This document shows positions 6,092 through 17,566 of a stretch of 27,267 nt of DNA, in pieces. Both the position numbers and the translations under genes were made by a program. The stretch covers positions 1-27,267 of the forward strand of contig JBEKUI010000022.1 of NCBI GenBank assembly GCA_049515175.1, in the 5' to 3' direction. The DNA comes from JACQNR01 sp049515175 (lineage in GTDB: Bacteria; Acidobacteriota; Terriglobia; UBA7540). The notes under the pieces are model-generated. The model was not told the DNA's origin, searched no databases, and saw nothing but the letters and a program-made list of their open reading frames with translations. Positions within the stretch are counted from its first letter, which is position 1; the number at the start of each line of letters is the position of its first letter.

Positions 6092-8032
6092 ATGCGCAGT
6101 CGGTTGGGCCTCATAGTTCCGACGATCATTCTTGTTTCAGTTGCCGCCGTTGCTGCCCAGGAGTGTCGGCAGCCCGACGAGGAGCGCCGCAAGGCCGAAG
6201 AGCTCCGGGACTACATCAAGGCGAATTACACCAAGTACGAGTACCTGGCGCCGATGCGCGACGGGGTCAAGCTCTTCGTGGCGGTATACGCCCCCAAAGA
6301 CAGCTCGAAGCAGTACCCCATCTGGATGATGCGCACTCCTTATACGGTGAGCCCCTATGGGGTGGACAATTACCGCCGGTCGCTGGGCCCTTCGGAATTC
6401 TTCGCGCATGACGGCTACATCTTCGCCTACTGCGACGTCCGCGGGCGGGGCAAGTCGGAAGGCAAGTTCGTGCATGTCCGCCCGTTCATTCCTAACAAGA
6501 CCGGGAATCAGGTGGACGAAGCGAGCGACGCCTACGACACGATTGAGTTCCTGCTCAAGACAATTCCCAATCAGAACGGCCGGGTGGGTACGTCCGGCAC
6601 TTCCTACCCCGGTTTCTATGCCACCATGACGGCCTTGAGCGGGCATCCGGCGCTGAAGGCGGTCTCCCCCCAGGCGCCGGTCACCGAATGGTTCATCGGC
6701 GACGATTTCCGGCACAACGGCTCCGTCTTTCTGGCGCACGCGTTTGGCTTCTTCTCCGATTTCGGGCGCCCGCAGCCGGGGGAAAATGAAGTGCAAGGTC
6801 CGCGATTCGATTTCGACACGCCGGACGGCTACGACTTCTTCCTGCGGATGGGCCCCCTCGGCAACGCCGATACGAAGTTCTTCAAGGGGCAGATCGAGTG
6901 GTGGCAGGACCTCATTTCCCATGACACCTATTCAGACTTCTGGAAATCCCGCGACCCGCTCCCCTATCTGAAAAACCTGAAAGCCGCCGTGATGACGGTG
7001 GGCGGCTGGTTCGATGCCGAAGACGTGTATGGGCCGCTCCACACTTATGCGGCGGTCGGAAAGCAGAACCCCGGCAACGTAAACATCCTGGTCGAAGGTC
7101 CCTGGTCGCACGGGCAGTGGAATGGCGACCCCGCCGACCAATTGGGTAACGTGCGTTTCAATCAGAAGACCGGCGAATTCTTCCGCGAGAAAATCGAATT
7201 CCAATTCTTCCAGCGCTTTCTGAAAGACAAAGAGGAGGGAAAACTCCCCGACGCCTACGCCTTTGAGACGGGGCGCAACGAGTGGCATCAGCTCGACGCG
7301 TGGCCACCCAAGAACGTCGCGAAGAAGACTTTTTACTTTGAAGGCGACGGCAAGCTGGCGACCCAGCGGCCGACCTCTTCGGGCGAGGCCTTTGACGAGT
7401 ACGTCAGCGACCCGAATAAGCCGGTCCCGCATATTTCCTGGACCAGCACCTCGATGACCTACGAATATATGACCGGCGATCAGCGCTTCGCTTCTTCGCG
7501 CACCGACGTTCTGGTCTATCAGACGGAGCCGTTGGAAGAGGATTTGACCGTTGCCGGGCCGCTCACCGCCTCGCTCTTTGTCTCCACCACCGGCACGGAC
7601 TCCGACTGGGTCGTCAAGCTGATTGATGTTTACCCCGGGAATTATCCGGACCCTGACCCGAACCGGCGGGAGCAACTAAACCCCGAGAAGATCGAGGTGC
7701 GCCTGGGGGGCTACCAGCAGTTAGTGCGCGGCGAGCCCTTCCGCGGGAAATTCCGGAAGAGCTTTGAGAATCCGGTGCCTTTCGAACCCGGCAAGCCGGA
7801 CAAGGTGGAGTTCCAACTTCCCGATATCTTCCACAGCTTCCGTCGCGGCCACCGCATCATGGTGCAGGTCCAAAGCTCGTGGTTTCCACTCACCGACCGC
7901 AATCCCCAGAAATTCGTGAAGATTGACGAAGCGCGCCCCTCCGATTTTCAGAAGGCCACGCAGAGGGTCTACCGGTCCGCGAAATTGCCGTCGAGTATTA
8001 GTGTCGGCGTCGTTCCGTCACCACCCGAGTAA
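6092..8032 (+). CDS. Secreted CocE/NonD-type alpha/beta hydrolase (X-Pro dipeptidyl-peptidase S15-like)
   Basis: 646 residues. The N-terminus is a signal peptide (MRSRLGLIVPTIILVSVAAVAA, cleaved near AAVAA-QE), so the enzyme should act outside the inner membrane. The S15/CocE fold is clear: CDVRGRGKSEG, the nucleophile elbow GTSGTSYPGF (Ser171), the acid at GGWFDAED (Asp308) and the base at GPWSHGQW (His340). The C-terminal jelly-roll domain begins near TDVLVYQTEPL. Family members hydrolyse esters, amides or Xaa-Pro peptides; the substrate here is unknown. An ORF extends to 6002, but GGGAGA at 6078-6083 sits 8 nt before the 6092 ATG, and the promoter at 5997-6025 rules out the longer form. 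It stands alone, downstream of a repeat element. Confidence 0.9.
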   Translation: MRSRLGLIVPTIILVSVAAVAAQECRQPDEERRKAEELRDYIKANYTKYEYLAPMRDGVKLFVAVYAPKDSSKQYPIWMMRTPYTVSPYGVDNYRRSLGPSEFFAHDGYIFAYCDVRGRGKSEGKFVHVRPFIPNKTGNQVDEASDAYDTIEFLLKTIPNQNGRVGTSGTSYPGFYATMTALSGHPALKAVSPQAPVTEWFIGDDFRHNGSVFLAHAFGFFSDFGRPQPGENEVQGPRFDFDTPDGYDFFLRMGPLGNADTKFFKGQIEWWQDLISHDTYSDFWKSRDPLPYLKNLKAAVMTVGGWFDAEDVYGPLHTYAAVGKQNPGNVNILVEGPWSHGQWNGDPADQLGNVRFNQKTGEFFREKIEFQFFQRFLKDKEEGKLPDAYAFETGRNEWHQLDAWPPKNVAKKTFYFEGDGKLATQRPTSSGEAFDEYVSDPNKPVPHISWTSTSMTYEYMTGDQRFASSRTDVLVYQTEPLEEDLTVAGPLTASLFVSTTGTDSDWVVKLIDVYPGNYPDPDPNRREQLNPEKIEVRLGGYQQLVRGEPFRGKFRKSFENPVPFEPGKPDKVEFQLPDIFHSFRRGHRIMVQVQSSWFPLTDRNPQKFVKIDEARPSDFQKATQRVYRSAKLPSSISVGVVPSPPE

Positions 8033-8329
8033 GAGGGGCCAGGAGCGGGCCGCGGGTGACCATCGCCGCTGGCCGTCGACTCGGCCACGCCAAAATTTCG
8101 CACCCGAAGGTAACTCGCCGACAGAAAAGGGTTGCATTACGCGGCGAATCGCAACACTATGGGCTTGTCGTCTGGGCCGACGATCAGTTTCACGACAAGA
8201 CTCCACAATGAACTCAACCCTTCCAGCGGAGGGAGGGCACCGGCTCAAGAGAAAAAGATCAAACACGCCTGATTCCGGCTCTGGCCGGAATCCAAGATCC
8301 GCAAGAATACCGGGAGGTAAAGACGGCGC
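8033..8329. other. 297-bp intergenic region with a hairpin at 8271-8292
   Basis: No convincing gene. GATTCCGG (8271-8278) and CCGGAATC (8285-8292) form a perfect 8-bp stem with a 6-nt loop. The stem is about 37 bp before the J-domain start and 20 bp before its GGGAGG. No T-run follows on the plus strand, so it is not a standard terminator; a leader structure is possible. Confidence 0.5.
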
Positions 8330-8575
8330 ATGCGTGCCTACACCTACTACGAGATTCTAGGCGTTTCGCATGATGCTTCTGCGGCCCAGATCAAGAGGGC
8401 TTTTCGTGAAAAGGTCAAAATCTATCATCCCGACAAGACGCCGGGAGTGGATGGAACCAGGTTCAGATCCATCATGGAAGCATGGGAAGTCTTGTCGAAT
8501 CCCAAGAAACGCATCGAGTATGACCGCGAGATCGTGGAAGCCCGCCCAGAGACCAACTGGTATCAAGCAAAATGA
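8330..8575 (+). CDS. Small J-domain (DnaJ-like) protein
   Basis: 81 residues, almost entirely a J domain: YYEILGVSHDASAAQIKRAF (helices I-II), the HPD triad at residues 33-35, and the third helix RFRSIMEAWEVLSNPKKR. J domains stimulate the ATPase of DnaK-type chaperones. There is no Gly/Phe region, zinc finger or substrate-binding domain, so this is not DnaJ itself but a stand-alone J protein that would recruit Hsp70 for a special task. GGGAGG at 8312-8317 lies 12 nt before the ATG, rather far. No chaperone genes are adjacent. The hairpin upstream may affect its expression. Confidence 0.85.
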   Translation: MRAYTYYEILGVSHDASAAQIKRAFREKVKIYHPDKTPGVDGTRFRSIMEAWEVLSNPKKRIEYDREIVEARPETNWYQAK

Positions 8576-8807
8576 TCTGCCCTGATCCGCGCGCTGCCGG
8601 AATTCAGAAAAACTCTGACATACCGGTGGCGGGCTGAGTTGCCCATGGGTGCGCGGCGTCCAGCGCTCCGGCCGAGAGCCGTTAAGTGGGCCGTGTCCTG
8701 AATTGCAGTGCAGCCCCGGGCATCAGCCACGTATGCGTCGGTTGACGGACCGCCCTGAAGTGCGGCGCTACGAGTGAGATGAGGACGTTCACCGGCTGCG
8801 AATCGCC

Positions 8808-8836
8808 TTGAAAGTTTTTCCGTCCGCCATTAAAAT
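8808..8836 (+). promoter_or_regulatory. rpmE promoter
   Basis: TTGAAA (8808-8813), a 17-bp spacer and TAAAAT (8831-8836), giving a leader of about 26 nt. This is one of the best promoter matches in the window. The 230 bp to its left (8576-8807) show no gene or clear structure. Confidence 0.7.
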
Positions 8837-8868
8837 AGGAAATTGCGCTTCAAGCCTGAAGGAGATCT

Positions 8869-9111
8869 ATGAAGACGGGGATTCATCCCAACTATCGCGA
8901 AGTGACGGTGGTCTGCGCCTGCGGCAGCGCGTTCACGACCCGCTCCACTTACAAGAGCGACATCCTGCATCTGGAAATCTGCTCGCGCTGCCATCCTTTC
9001 TTTACCGGCAAGCAGAAGCTGATCGACAGTGCCGGGCGCGTCGAGCGATTCCAGCGCAAGTATGCGGGATTCAAGAAGGCCGAGTCCGCCCCGGCTGCGT
9101 CGAAGAGCTGA
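8869..9111 (+). CDS. rpmE: 50S ribosomal protein L31
   Basis: 80 residues starting MKTGIHPNYREVTVVCACG, typical of bacterial L31. Four cysteines (Cys16, Cys18, Cys38, Cys41) form the zinc site, so this is the zinc-containing type rather than the zinc-free paralogue used under zinc starvation. L31 bridges the ribosomal subunits. The C-terminal tail (KKAESAPAASKS) is slightly longer than usual. AAGGAG (8859-8864) precedes the ATG, and a strong promoter lies at 8808-8836. It appears to be monocistronic; a hairpin follows at 9156-9193. Confidence 0.96.
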   Translation: MKTGIHPNYREVTVVCACGSAFTTRSTYKSDILHLEICSRCHPFFTGKQKLIDSAGRVERFQRKYAGFKKAESAPAASKS

Positions 9112-9155
9112 GCCGTCTTACGGGCTTGCGGTGCGCGCAAAAGGGGCTGAAGCAT

Positions 9156-9193
9156 GAAGGATGATGAGGGCGGTTGCGCAACCTCCATCCTTC
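9156..9193 (+). other. Imperfect hairpin downstream of rpmE
   Basis: GAAGGATG (9156-9163) pairs with CATCCTTC (9186-9193). Further pairing (GAGG with CCTC, and the inner palindrome GTTGCGCAAC at 9172-9181) strengthens the stem. No U-tract follows, so termination is uncertain. It could also be a repeat-derived structure, since a 7-bp array follows directly. Confidence 0.45.
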
Positions 9194-9206
9194 TAGCTCA
9201 AGAGAC

Positions 9207-9230
9207 TTCATCTTTCAACCTTCATCCATC
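9207..9230. repeat. 7-bp tandem array, unit TTCATCC
   Basis: TTCATCT, TTCAACC, TTCATCC and a partial ATC, between rpmE and thyX. Degenerate, but in register. Confidence 0.5.
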
Positions 9231-9279
9231 TGGGCTAACTCCTGAAAGCTGGCAGCGAGCCTCCGGTCGCTGAGGACTG

Positions 9280-10086
9280 ATGTCCACAACCTCCAACTCT
9301 CCGGCCGACATTTACATTACCAAGCCCAAGGTTTACGTCGTGGGGCGGCAACAGATCGTGAGCGAAGAGGTTCACCGCTTCCTCGCCGACGAGGGCTTGG
9401 TTTTCACCACCGACACCGAGGCGGCGGCGGAGATCGTCAGCGAGATCGCCGGGCGCACCTGCTACATGTCCTTCGGCAAGGGGCGGAAGAGCAACAAGGA
9501 GTATCTCGAGAACATCCTCGTCTCCAAGCACGGGAGCGTCTTGGAGCATGCCGTCTGGTGCCTGCTGATTACCGGCGTCAGCCGCGCGCTCACCCACGAA
9601 CTGGTGCGTCATCGCGCCGGGTTCGGCTACTCGCAGCTCTCGCAGCGCTACGTCGATGAGAGCGAAGCGCGCTACGTCGTCCCGCCCCTCTTCCAGGAGA
9701 GCGACGCCTTGCGTGCCAAGTTTCAGACCACCATCGAGCACCTCCGGGCCGCGTACACCGACCTTGCAGAGAGGGCAGCGCAGCACGTCCAGCAGAAGTA
9801 TCCCGAGCTCTCGCCGCGCGACCGCCGCAAGTGGGCGCGGCAGGCGGCACGTTCCATTCTCCCCAACGCCTGCGAGACCAAGATCTTCGTCACCGGCAAT
9901 AGCCGCGCTTGGCGGCATTTTTTGGAATTGCGCGGCAGCATTCATGCCGACACCGAAATCCGCCTGCTCGCCGTGGAAATCTACCGCGCCCTCAAGAAGG
10001 AAAGCCCCAACATCTTCCAGGACGTGGGAATCATCGATGAGCCCGATGGGATGCCTTCCGTCCGAGTAACTCACTCCAAGGTCTAG
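9280..10086 (+). CDS. thyX: Flavin-dependent thymidylate synthase ThyX
   Basis: 268 residues. ThyX methylates dUMP to dTMP using methylenetetrahydrofolate and FAD/NADPH, replacing ThyA. Visible family marks are HGSVLEHAVW, the RHR at residues 110-112 followed by SQRY (Ser121), and the C-terminal substrate/FAD segment NSRAWRHFLELRG..ADTEIRLLA. The signature is normally RHR-x7-S; here there are eight residues between RHR and the Ser (AGFGYSQL), a one-residue insertion. The start ATG follows TGAGGA at 9271-9276. The N-terminal ~25 residues (Ser/Pro then YITKPKVYVV) are a little unusual for the family. It is not in an obvious operon. Confidence 0.92.
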   Translation: MSTTSNSPADIYITKPKVYVVGRQQIVSEEVHRFLADEGLVFTTDTEAAAEIVSEIAGRTCYMSFGKGRKSNKEYLENILVSKHGSVLEHAVWCLLITGVSRALTHELVRHRAGFGYSQLSQRYVDESEARYVVPPLFQESDALRAKFQTTIEHLRAAYTDLAERAAQHVQQKYPELSPRDRRKWARQAARSILPNACETKIFVTGNSRAWRHFLELRGSIHADTEIRLLAVEIYRALKKESPNIFQDVGIIDEPDGMPSVRVTHSKV

Positions 10087-10387
10087 CGCGGCCCCTGGTT
10101 GAACGGATTGGGAGAACGCCCCGCCCCCCTGAGTCATTTCCCGCAAAGTATTCGGCATTTGGCGCAAGTGGTTTAGTTCCAATCAGGTAGGGAATGTCAC
10201 CCAACCCGTAACTCCTGCCCCATCATAGCTGTTCAGGGAATCAACAGTCATGTGGGCTGGTAGCCAGAATGCTCTATGCAACGATGCTGATGTGTCGTTT
10301 GGGACAGAGTGTCGTAGTAGGGGCACACTCTGTGGCTGCCCGGGGCAACAAGCACAAGATCCGCCTCTACAACCAAGGAGTTACGTA
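10087..10387. promoter_or_regulatory. nifJ leader region with inverted repeat at 10304-10333
   Basis: 301 bp without a gene. ACAGAGTGT (10304-10312) and ACACTCTGT (10325-10333) are a perfect 9-bp inverted repeat with a 12-nt loop, 55 bp before the nifJ ATG. It could be an operator or an mRNA hairpin. A weaker pair, CTGTT/AACAG, lies at 10229-10247. I could not place a convincing -35/-10 pair. The nifJ reading frame stays open back to 10250, but the start at 10388 is better supported. Confidence 0.5.
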
Positions 10388-13956
<3,569 letters not shown>

Positions 13957-13960
<4 letters not shown>

Positions 13961-14967
13961 TCGACCTCACGACGAATTACCTGGGATTCAAGCTGAAGAA
14001 CCCGCTGGTGGTCTCGGCCTCGCCGCTCAGCGAAAAGCTCGACAACATCCGCCGCATGGAAGACGCGGGCGCCGCCGCCGTCGTGCTGCACTCGCTCTTC
14101 GAAGAGCAGATCAACCTCGAGAGCCAGGAACTCGACCGCCATCTCTGGGCGGGGACGGATAGCTTTGCGGAGTCACTTACTTACTTCCCCGACATGACGA
14201 CCTACAACCTCGGGCCGGACGGCTACCTCGAGCACATCCGCAAGTGCAAGGCGGCGGTGAAGATTCCCATCATCGGCAGCCTGAACGGCGTCTCCACGGG
14301 GGGCTGGATCGAATACGCCCGCAAGATGGAGCAGGCCGGCGCCGACGCGCTTGAGCTCAACATGTTCTACATCCACACCGACCTGGAGATGACCGGCGAG
14401 GATGTGGAGCGCACCTACTGCGAGCTGGCTGCCAACATCAAGGCCAGCGTGTCCATTCCGGTGGCGGTGAAGCTCAACATCTACTTCAGCACCGTGGCTC
14501 ATATGGCAAGGAAACTGGAAATGGTGGGCATTGACGGGCTGGTGCTCTTCAACCGTTTCTACCAGCCGGACTTCGACCTGGAGAACCTGGAAGTTGTTCC
14601 CCGTCTGATTCTGAGCAGCCCCTACGACCTGCTGCTGCGCCTGCACTGGGTGGCCATTCTCTACGGGCGGGTGCGGCCCGACCTGGCCGTGACCGGCGGC
14701 GTGCACACCGACCTCGATGTGCTCAAGGCCATGATGGCCGGCGCGCGCGTCACCATGATGACCTCGGCGCTTCTACGGCACGGAATCGAACACCTCAAGG
14801 CAGTTCAAACGGAACTGGTGCGCTGGATGGAAGAGCACGAATACGAATCCATCCAGCAGATGCAGGGCAGCATGAGCCAGCGGTCGGTCGAAGAGCCCAG
14901 CGTCTTCATGCGCGCCAACTACATGAAGGTCTTAAGTTCGTACTCCCTCCGGTCTCCGCGCGAATAG
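13957..14967 (+). CDS. Dihydroorotate dehydrogenase-like flavoprotein
   Basis: 336 residues with a class-1 DHOD-type TIM barrel. It begins LTTNYLGFKLKNPLVVSASPL, has the strand motifs IPIIGSLNG, ADALELNMF and IPVAVKLNI, and ends with the FMN-phosphate loop AVTGGVHTDLDVLKAMMAGA. Real DHODs have Asn-x-Ser-Cys-Pro-Asn after the ALELN strand, where the Cys is the catalytic base; here that stretch reads NMFYIHTD with no Cys. The protein is therefore unlikely to be the pyrimidine enzyme. Its start overlaps the nifJ stop (ATGA), so it is probably a redox partner of, or works alongside, pyruvate oxidation. The reaction is unknown. Confidence 0.85.
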
Positions 14968-15057
14968 GGACGCTCCTCGGCGGTGCCTTACGCCATCCGC
15001 TGCGAGGTCGGGACCAAGGGCCGGCCCCACATTCCCATCCCAACCGGCCGGTCGATT

Positions 15058-15066
15058 TGCTACAAT
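15058..15066 (+). promoter_or_regulatory. Extended -10 promoter of the LysR gene
   Basis: TGC-TACAAT fits the extended -10 pattern (TGn then the -10 hexamer). No good -35 is present, as is common for this class. The transcription start would be about 19 nt before the ATG. Confidence 0.4.
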
Positions 15067-15091
15067 ATGGGCTCATCAACGGCACGAGGCG

Positions 15092-16021
15092 ATGGACTAC
15101 GACCAACTGAACAGTTTCCTCGAGGTGGCGAAGCTGCAGAGCTTCTCGCTGGCGGCGGAAAAACTCTTCCGCACCCAGCCGGCGATCAGCGCCCAGATCC
15201 GCCTGGTCGAACAGGAGTGCGGCGAGAAGCTGTTCGACCGCAGCGGCAAGAAAGTGATGCTGACGGCGGCGGGAGAAATCCTGCATCGCTACGCGACGCA
15301 GATGCTGAACCTCCATCGGGAAGCACTTCAGTCGATCGCGGAGCTGAATCAGACCCCGCGCGGCAAGCTCTATATCGGCGCGAACGAAGCAACCTGCCTT
15401 TACGTGCTGCCCAAAACCTTCGCCAAATTCAAGCAACTGTATCCGCTCGTGCAGATCAGCATCTATCGCAACTTCAGCCACAAGATCCTGCAGAAGGTGC
15501 ACGAGGGCGCGGTGGACCTGGGCATCGTCACTCTGCCGCAGAATGCCGACAACATGGAAATCATTCCGGTGTTCCGCGACGAGGTGCAGGCGGTGGTGCC
15601 GAAGGACCATGTCCTGGCGAAAAAGCGCAGCGTGACCTTGGAAGAGTTCTCGCACTATCCGCTCATCCTGCCCAAGACGGGCCACACGCGCGTGATGCTG
15701 GACCGCCTGCTGCGCGACTATCGCAACAACATTCAGATTTCGATGGAACTGGCCAGCGTGGAGACCATCAAGAAGTTTGTGGGCGCGGGGCTGGGTATTT
15801 CCGTGATCAGCCGGACTTACGCGCAAGCCGAGGTCGCCGCCGGACTGTTGAAGCTGATCCCCCTGGAAGGCCAGAAACTCTACCGGGAACTGGGCCTGAT
15901 TTACCGCCGCGATCGTCATCACTCCTTGCCTGCCAAGGTTTTCATCGAGGTGGTGCGCGAAGCCGCCAAGTCGCCGGACTCCGGTTCCTCCTCCACGACG
16001 AAGACGAACACGATTCGCTGA
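15092..16021 (+). CDS. LysR-family transcriptional regulator
   Basis: 309 residues. The N-terminal winged helix-turn-helix is clear (MDYDQLNSFLEVAKLQSFSL, then AAEKLFRTQPAISAQIRLVE), followed by the linker helix and a periplasmic-binding-like effector domain from about residue 90 (GKLYIGANEATCLYVLPKTF). LysR proteins usually activate genes in response to a small molecule. The effector cannot be read from sequence. It is oriented with lysC and ends 79 bp before it, so regulation of the aspartate-family genes, or of nifJ upstream, is possible. The Ser/Thr-rich tail (SGSSSTTKTNTIR) is probably disordered. Confidence 0.92.
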   Translation: MDYDQLNSFLEVAKLQSFSLAAEKLFRTQPAISAQIRLVEQECGEKLFDRSGKKVMLTAAGEILHRYATQMLNLHREALQSIAELNQTPRGKLYIGANEATCLYVLPKTFAKFKQLYPLVQISIYRNFSHKILQKVHEGAVDLGIVTLPQNADNMEIIPVFRDEVQAVVPKDHVLAKKRSVTLEEFSHYPLILPKTGHTRVMLDRLLRDYRNNIQISMELASVETIKKFVGAGLGISVISRTYAQAEVAAGLLKLIPLEGQKLYRELGLIYRRDRHHSLPAKVFIEVVREAAKSPDSGSSSTTKTNTIR

Positions 16022-16100
16022 CGGGCCGGAGACCCATTGCGCTCTCCGGTCCGGTCGAGCGCGGGGTCTCCGCCCGTAGGAACTCTGAGGTGATATCTCA

Positions 16101-17519
16101 ATGACGCAGAGCAAAGGGAAAAAGCCGCTGATCGTAATGAAATTCGGCGGAACCTCCGTGGGGACTCCGGAGCGCATGAAGTGCGCGGCGGAACTGATTG
16201 CCGAGCATTCCAAGCAGGCGGAAGTCGTGGCCGTGGTCTCGGCCATGGGTGGGGTCACTGACCTGCTCATCAAGGCCGCCAACCAAGCCGCCCAAGGTGA
16301 TCGCGAGCACTCGAAGGGCGTCCGCCAGGACCTGGCCCGGAAGCACCGCGAGGTCGCCGACCAGCTTCTGACCGCCGCCGAGCAGGCGGAGACTCTGCCG
16401 CGACTCGCTGAGCAATTGGCGAACTTCGAAAACCTCTGCTCGGGCTTTTCGCTGGTGCGGGAAGTGACGCCGCGCGCCATGGACACGCTTTCGAGCCTGG
16501 GCGAGGTGATGTCTGCCATCCTGGTGGCGGCGATTCTGCGCTCCATGGGGTATGGCGCCGAGGCCGTGGACGCCACCGAGCTCATCGTCACCGACGACAA
16601 TTTCGGCAGCGCCGGGCCCCTCTTCGACGAAACCAATGCCCAGACCCGACAGCGTCTGGCGGGGCTGCGCAAGAAGCGGACGATTCCGGTGGTCACCGGC
16701 TTCCGCGGGGCAACGCGCGAGGGACTTTGCACGACGCTCGGGCGCGGCGGCTCGGACTTCAGCGGAACGATTGTGGGCGGCGCCCTCGACGCCGACGAGG
16801 TCTGGATCTGGACCGATGTCGACGGCGTGATGACCGCCGACCCCCGCCTGGTGCCGGGGGCGCGCATCATCCCGGAGATTTCCTATCGCGAGGCGATTGA
16901 GCTCTCCTACTTTGGCGCGAAGGTACTGCACCCGAAGACCATCCAGCCGGTCATGAAGAAAAAGATCCCGGTCTGGATCAAGAACTCCTTCAACCCTTCC
17001 TGCCCGGGGACCAAGATCGTGCCCGTGCCGGCGGACCGCAAGCCGGGCGTCAAGGCCATCACGGCGGTGAGCAACGCCGATCTCGTGACGATCAGCGGCC
17101 GGGACACACTGAGCTTTCCGCGCCTCGCCACGCGCGTCTTCAACGGCCTGCACCTTGAAGACGTCTCGACGCTGATGGTGACTCAGTCCTCCGCCGATAA
17201 CGTGCTATGCTTTGCCATCCACAGCGCGGACCTGCCGCGCGTGCGGGCGCGGCTCGAAAAGACTTTTGAGTTGGAAATGCTGCACGAGTACGTGGGCACG
17301 CTGGAAGTGATGCCCAAGATCGCCATCATTGTGGCGGTGGGAGAGAACATGAAGGGCACGCCGGGACTGGCCGGCCGCTCCTTCAGCGCCCTGGGGAGGA
17401 AAGGGATCAACATCATCGCCATCGCCCAGGGTTCGTCCGAGCTGAGCATTTCCTTCGCCGTCAAAGCTTCCGATGTGAAGGATGCGGTGAAGGCGATTCA
17501 CGAGGAATTTGCCCTTTAG
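16101..17519 (+). CDS. lysC: Aspartate kinase
   Basis: 472 residues. It phosphorylates aspartate, the first step towards Lys, Thr, Met and Ile. The kinase domain starts at MKFGGTSVG, with AVVSAMGGVTD, VTGFRGATREG, GRGGSDFSG and the DVDGVMTADPR segment. Two ACT domains follow from about 320 (AVSNADLVTISG, IIVAVGENMKG..NIIAIAQGSSELSIS), which mediate feedback inhibition by end products. The length and insertion (about 60-140) match the monofunctional form related to the kinase half of ThrA/MetL; no homoserine dehydrogenase domain is fused. GAGGTGAT ahead of the ATG is a good binding site. thrC follows after about 47 bp. Confidence 0.95.
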   Translation: MTQSKGKKPLIVMKFGGTSVGTPERMKCAAELIAEHSKQAEVVAVVSAMGGVTDLLIKAANQAAQGDREHSKGVRQDLARKHREVADQLLTAAEQAETLPRLAEQLANFENLCSGFSLVREVTPRAMDTLSSLGEVMSAILVAAILRSMGYGAEAVDATELIVTDDNFGSAGPLFDETNAQTRQRLAGLRKKRTIPVVTGFRGATREGLCTTLGRGGSDFSGTIVGGALDADEVWIWTDVDGVMTADPRLVPGARIIPEISYREAIELSYFGAKVLHPKTIQPVMKKKIPVWIKNSFNPSCPGTKIVPVPADRKPGVKAITAVSNADLVTISGRDTLSFPRLATRVFNGLHLEDVSTLMVTQSSADNVLCFAIHSADLPRVRARLEKTFELEMLHEYVGTLEVMPKIAIIVAVGENMKGTPGLAGRSFSALGRKGINIIAIAQGSSELSISFAVKASDVKDAVKAIHEEFAL

Positions 17520-17566
17520 ACTTTCAGCAAGAGGTCGCTGAACGTCTGGGGGTTGGCTGCAATTTG

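Noticed and set aside
10229..10247. LexA-like CTG..CAG site
   Set aside because: The spacing between the triplets is 13, not the 10 of a proteobacterial SOS box.
10250..10387. N-terminal extension of NifJ
   Set aside because: It contains an inverted repeat and no conserved PFOR residues; AAGGAG precedes the 10388 start.
14906..16870. 654-residue minus-strand ORF
   Set aside because: It lies antisense to the clear DHOD-like, LysR and lysC genes; no domain is recognisable, and long shadow frames are expected at this G+C.
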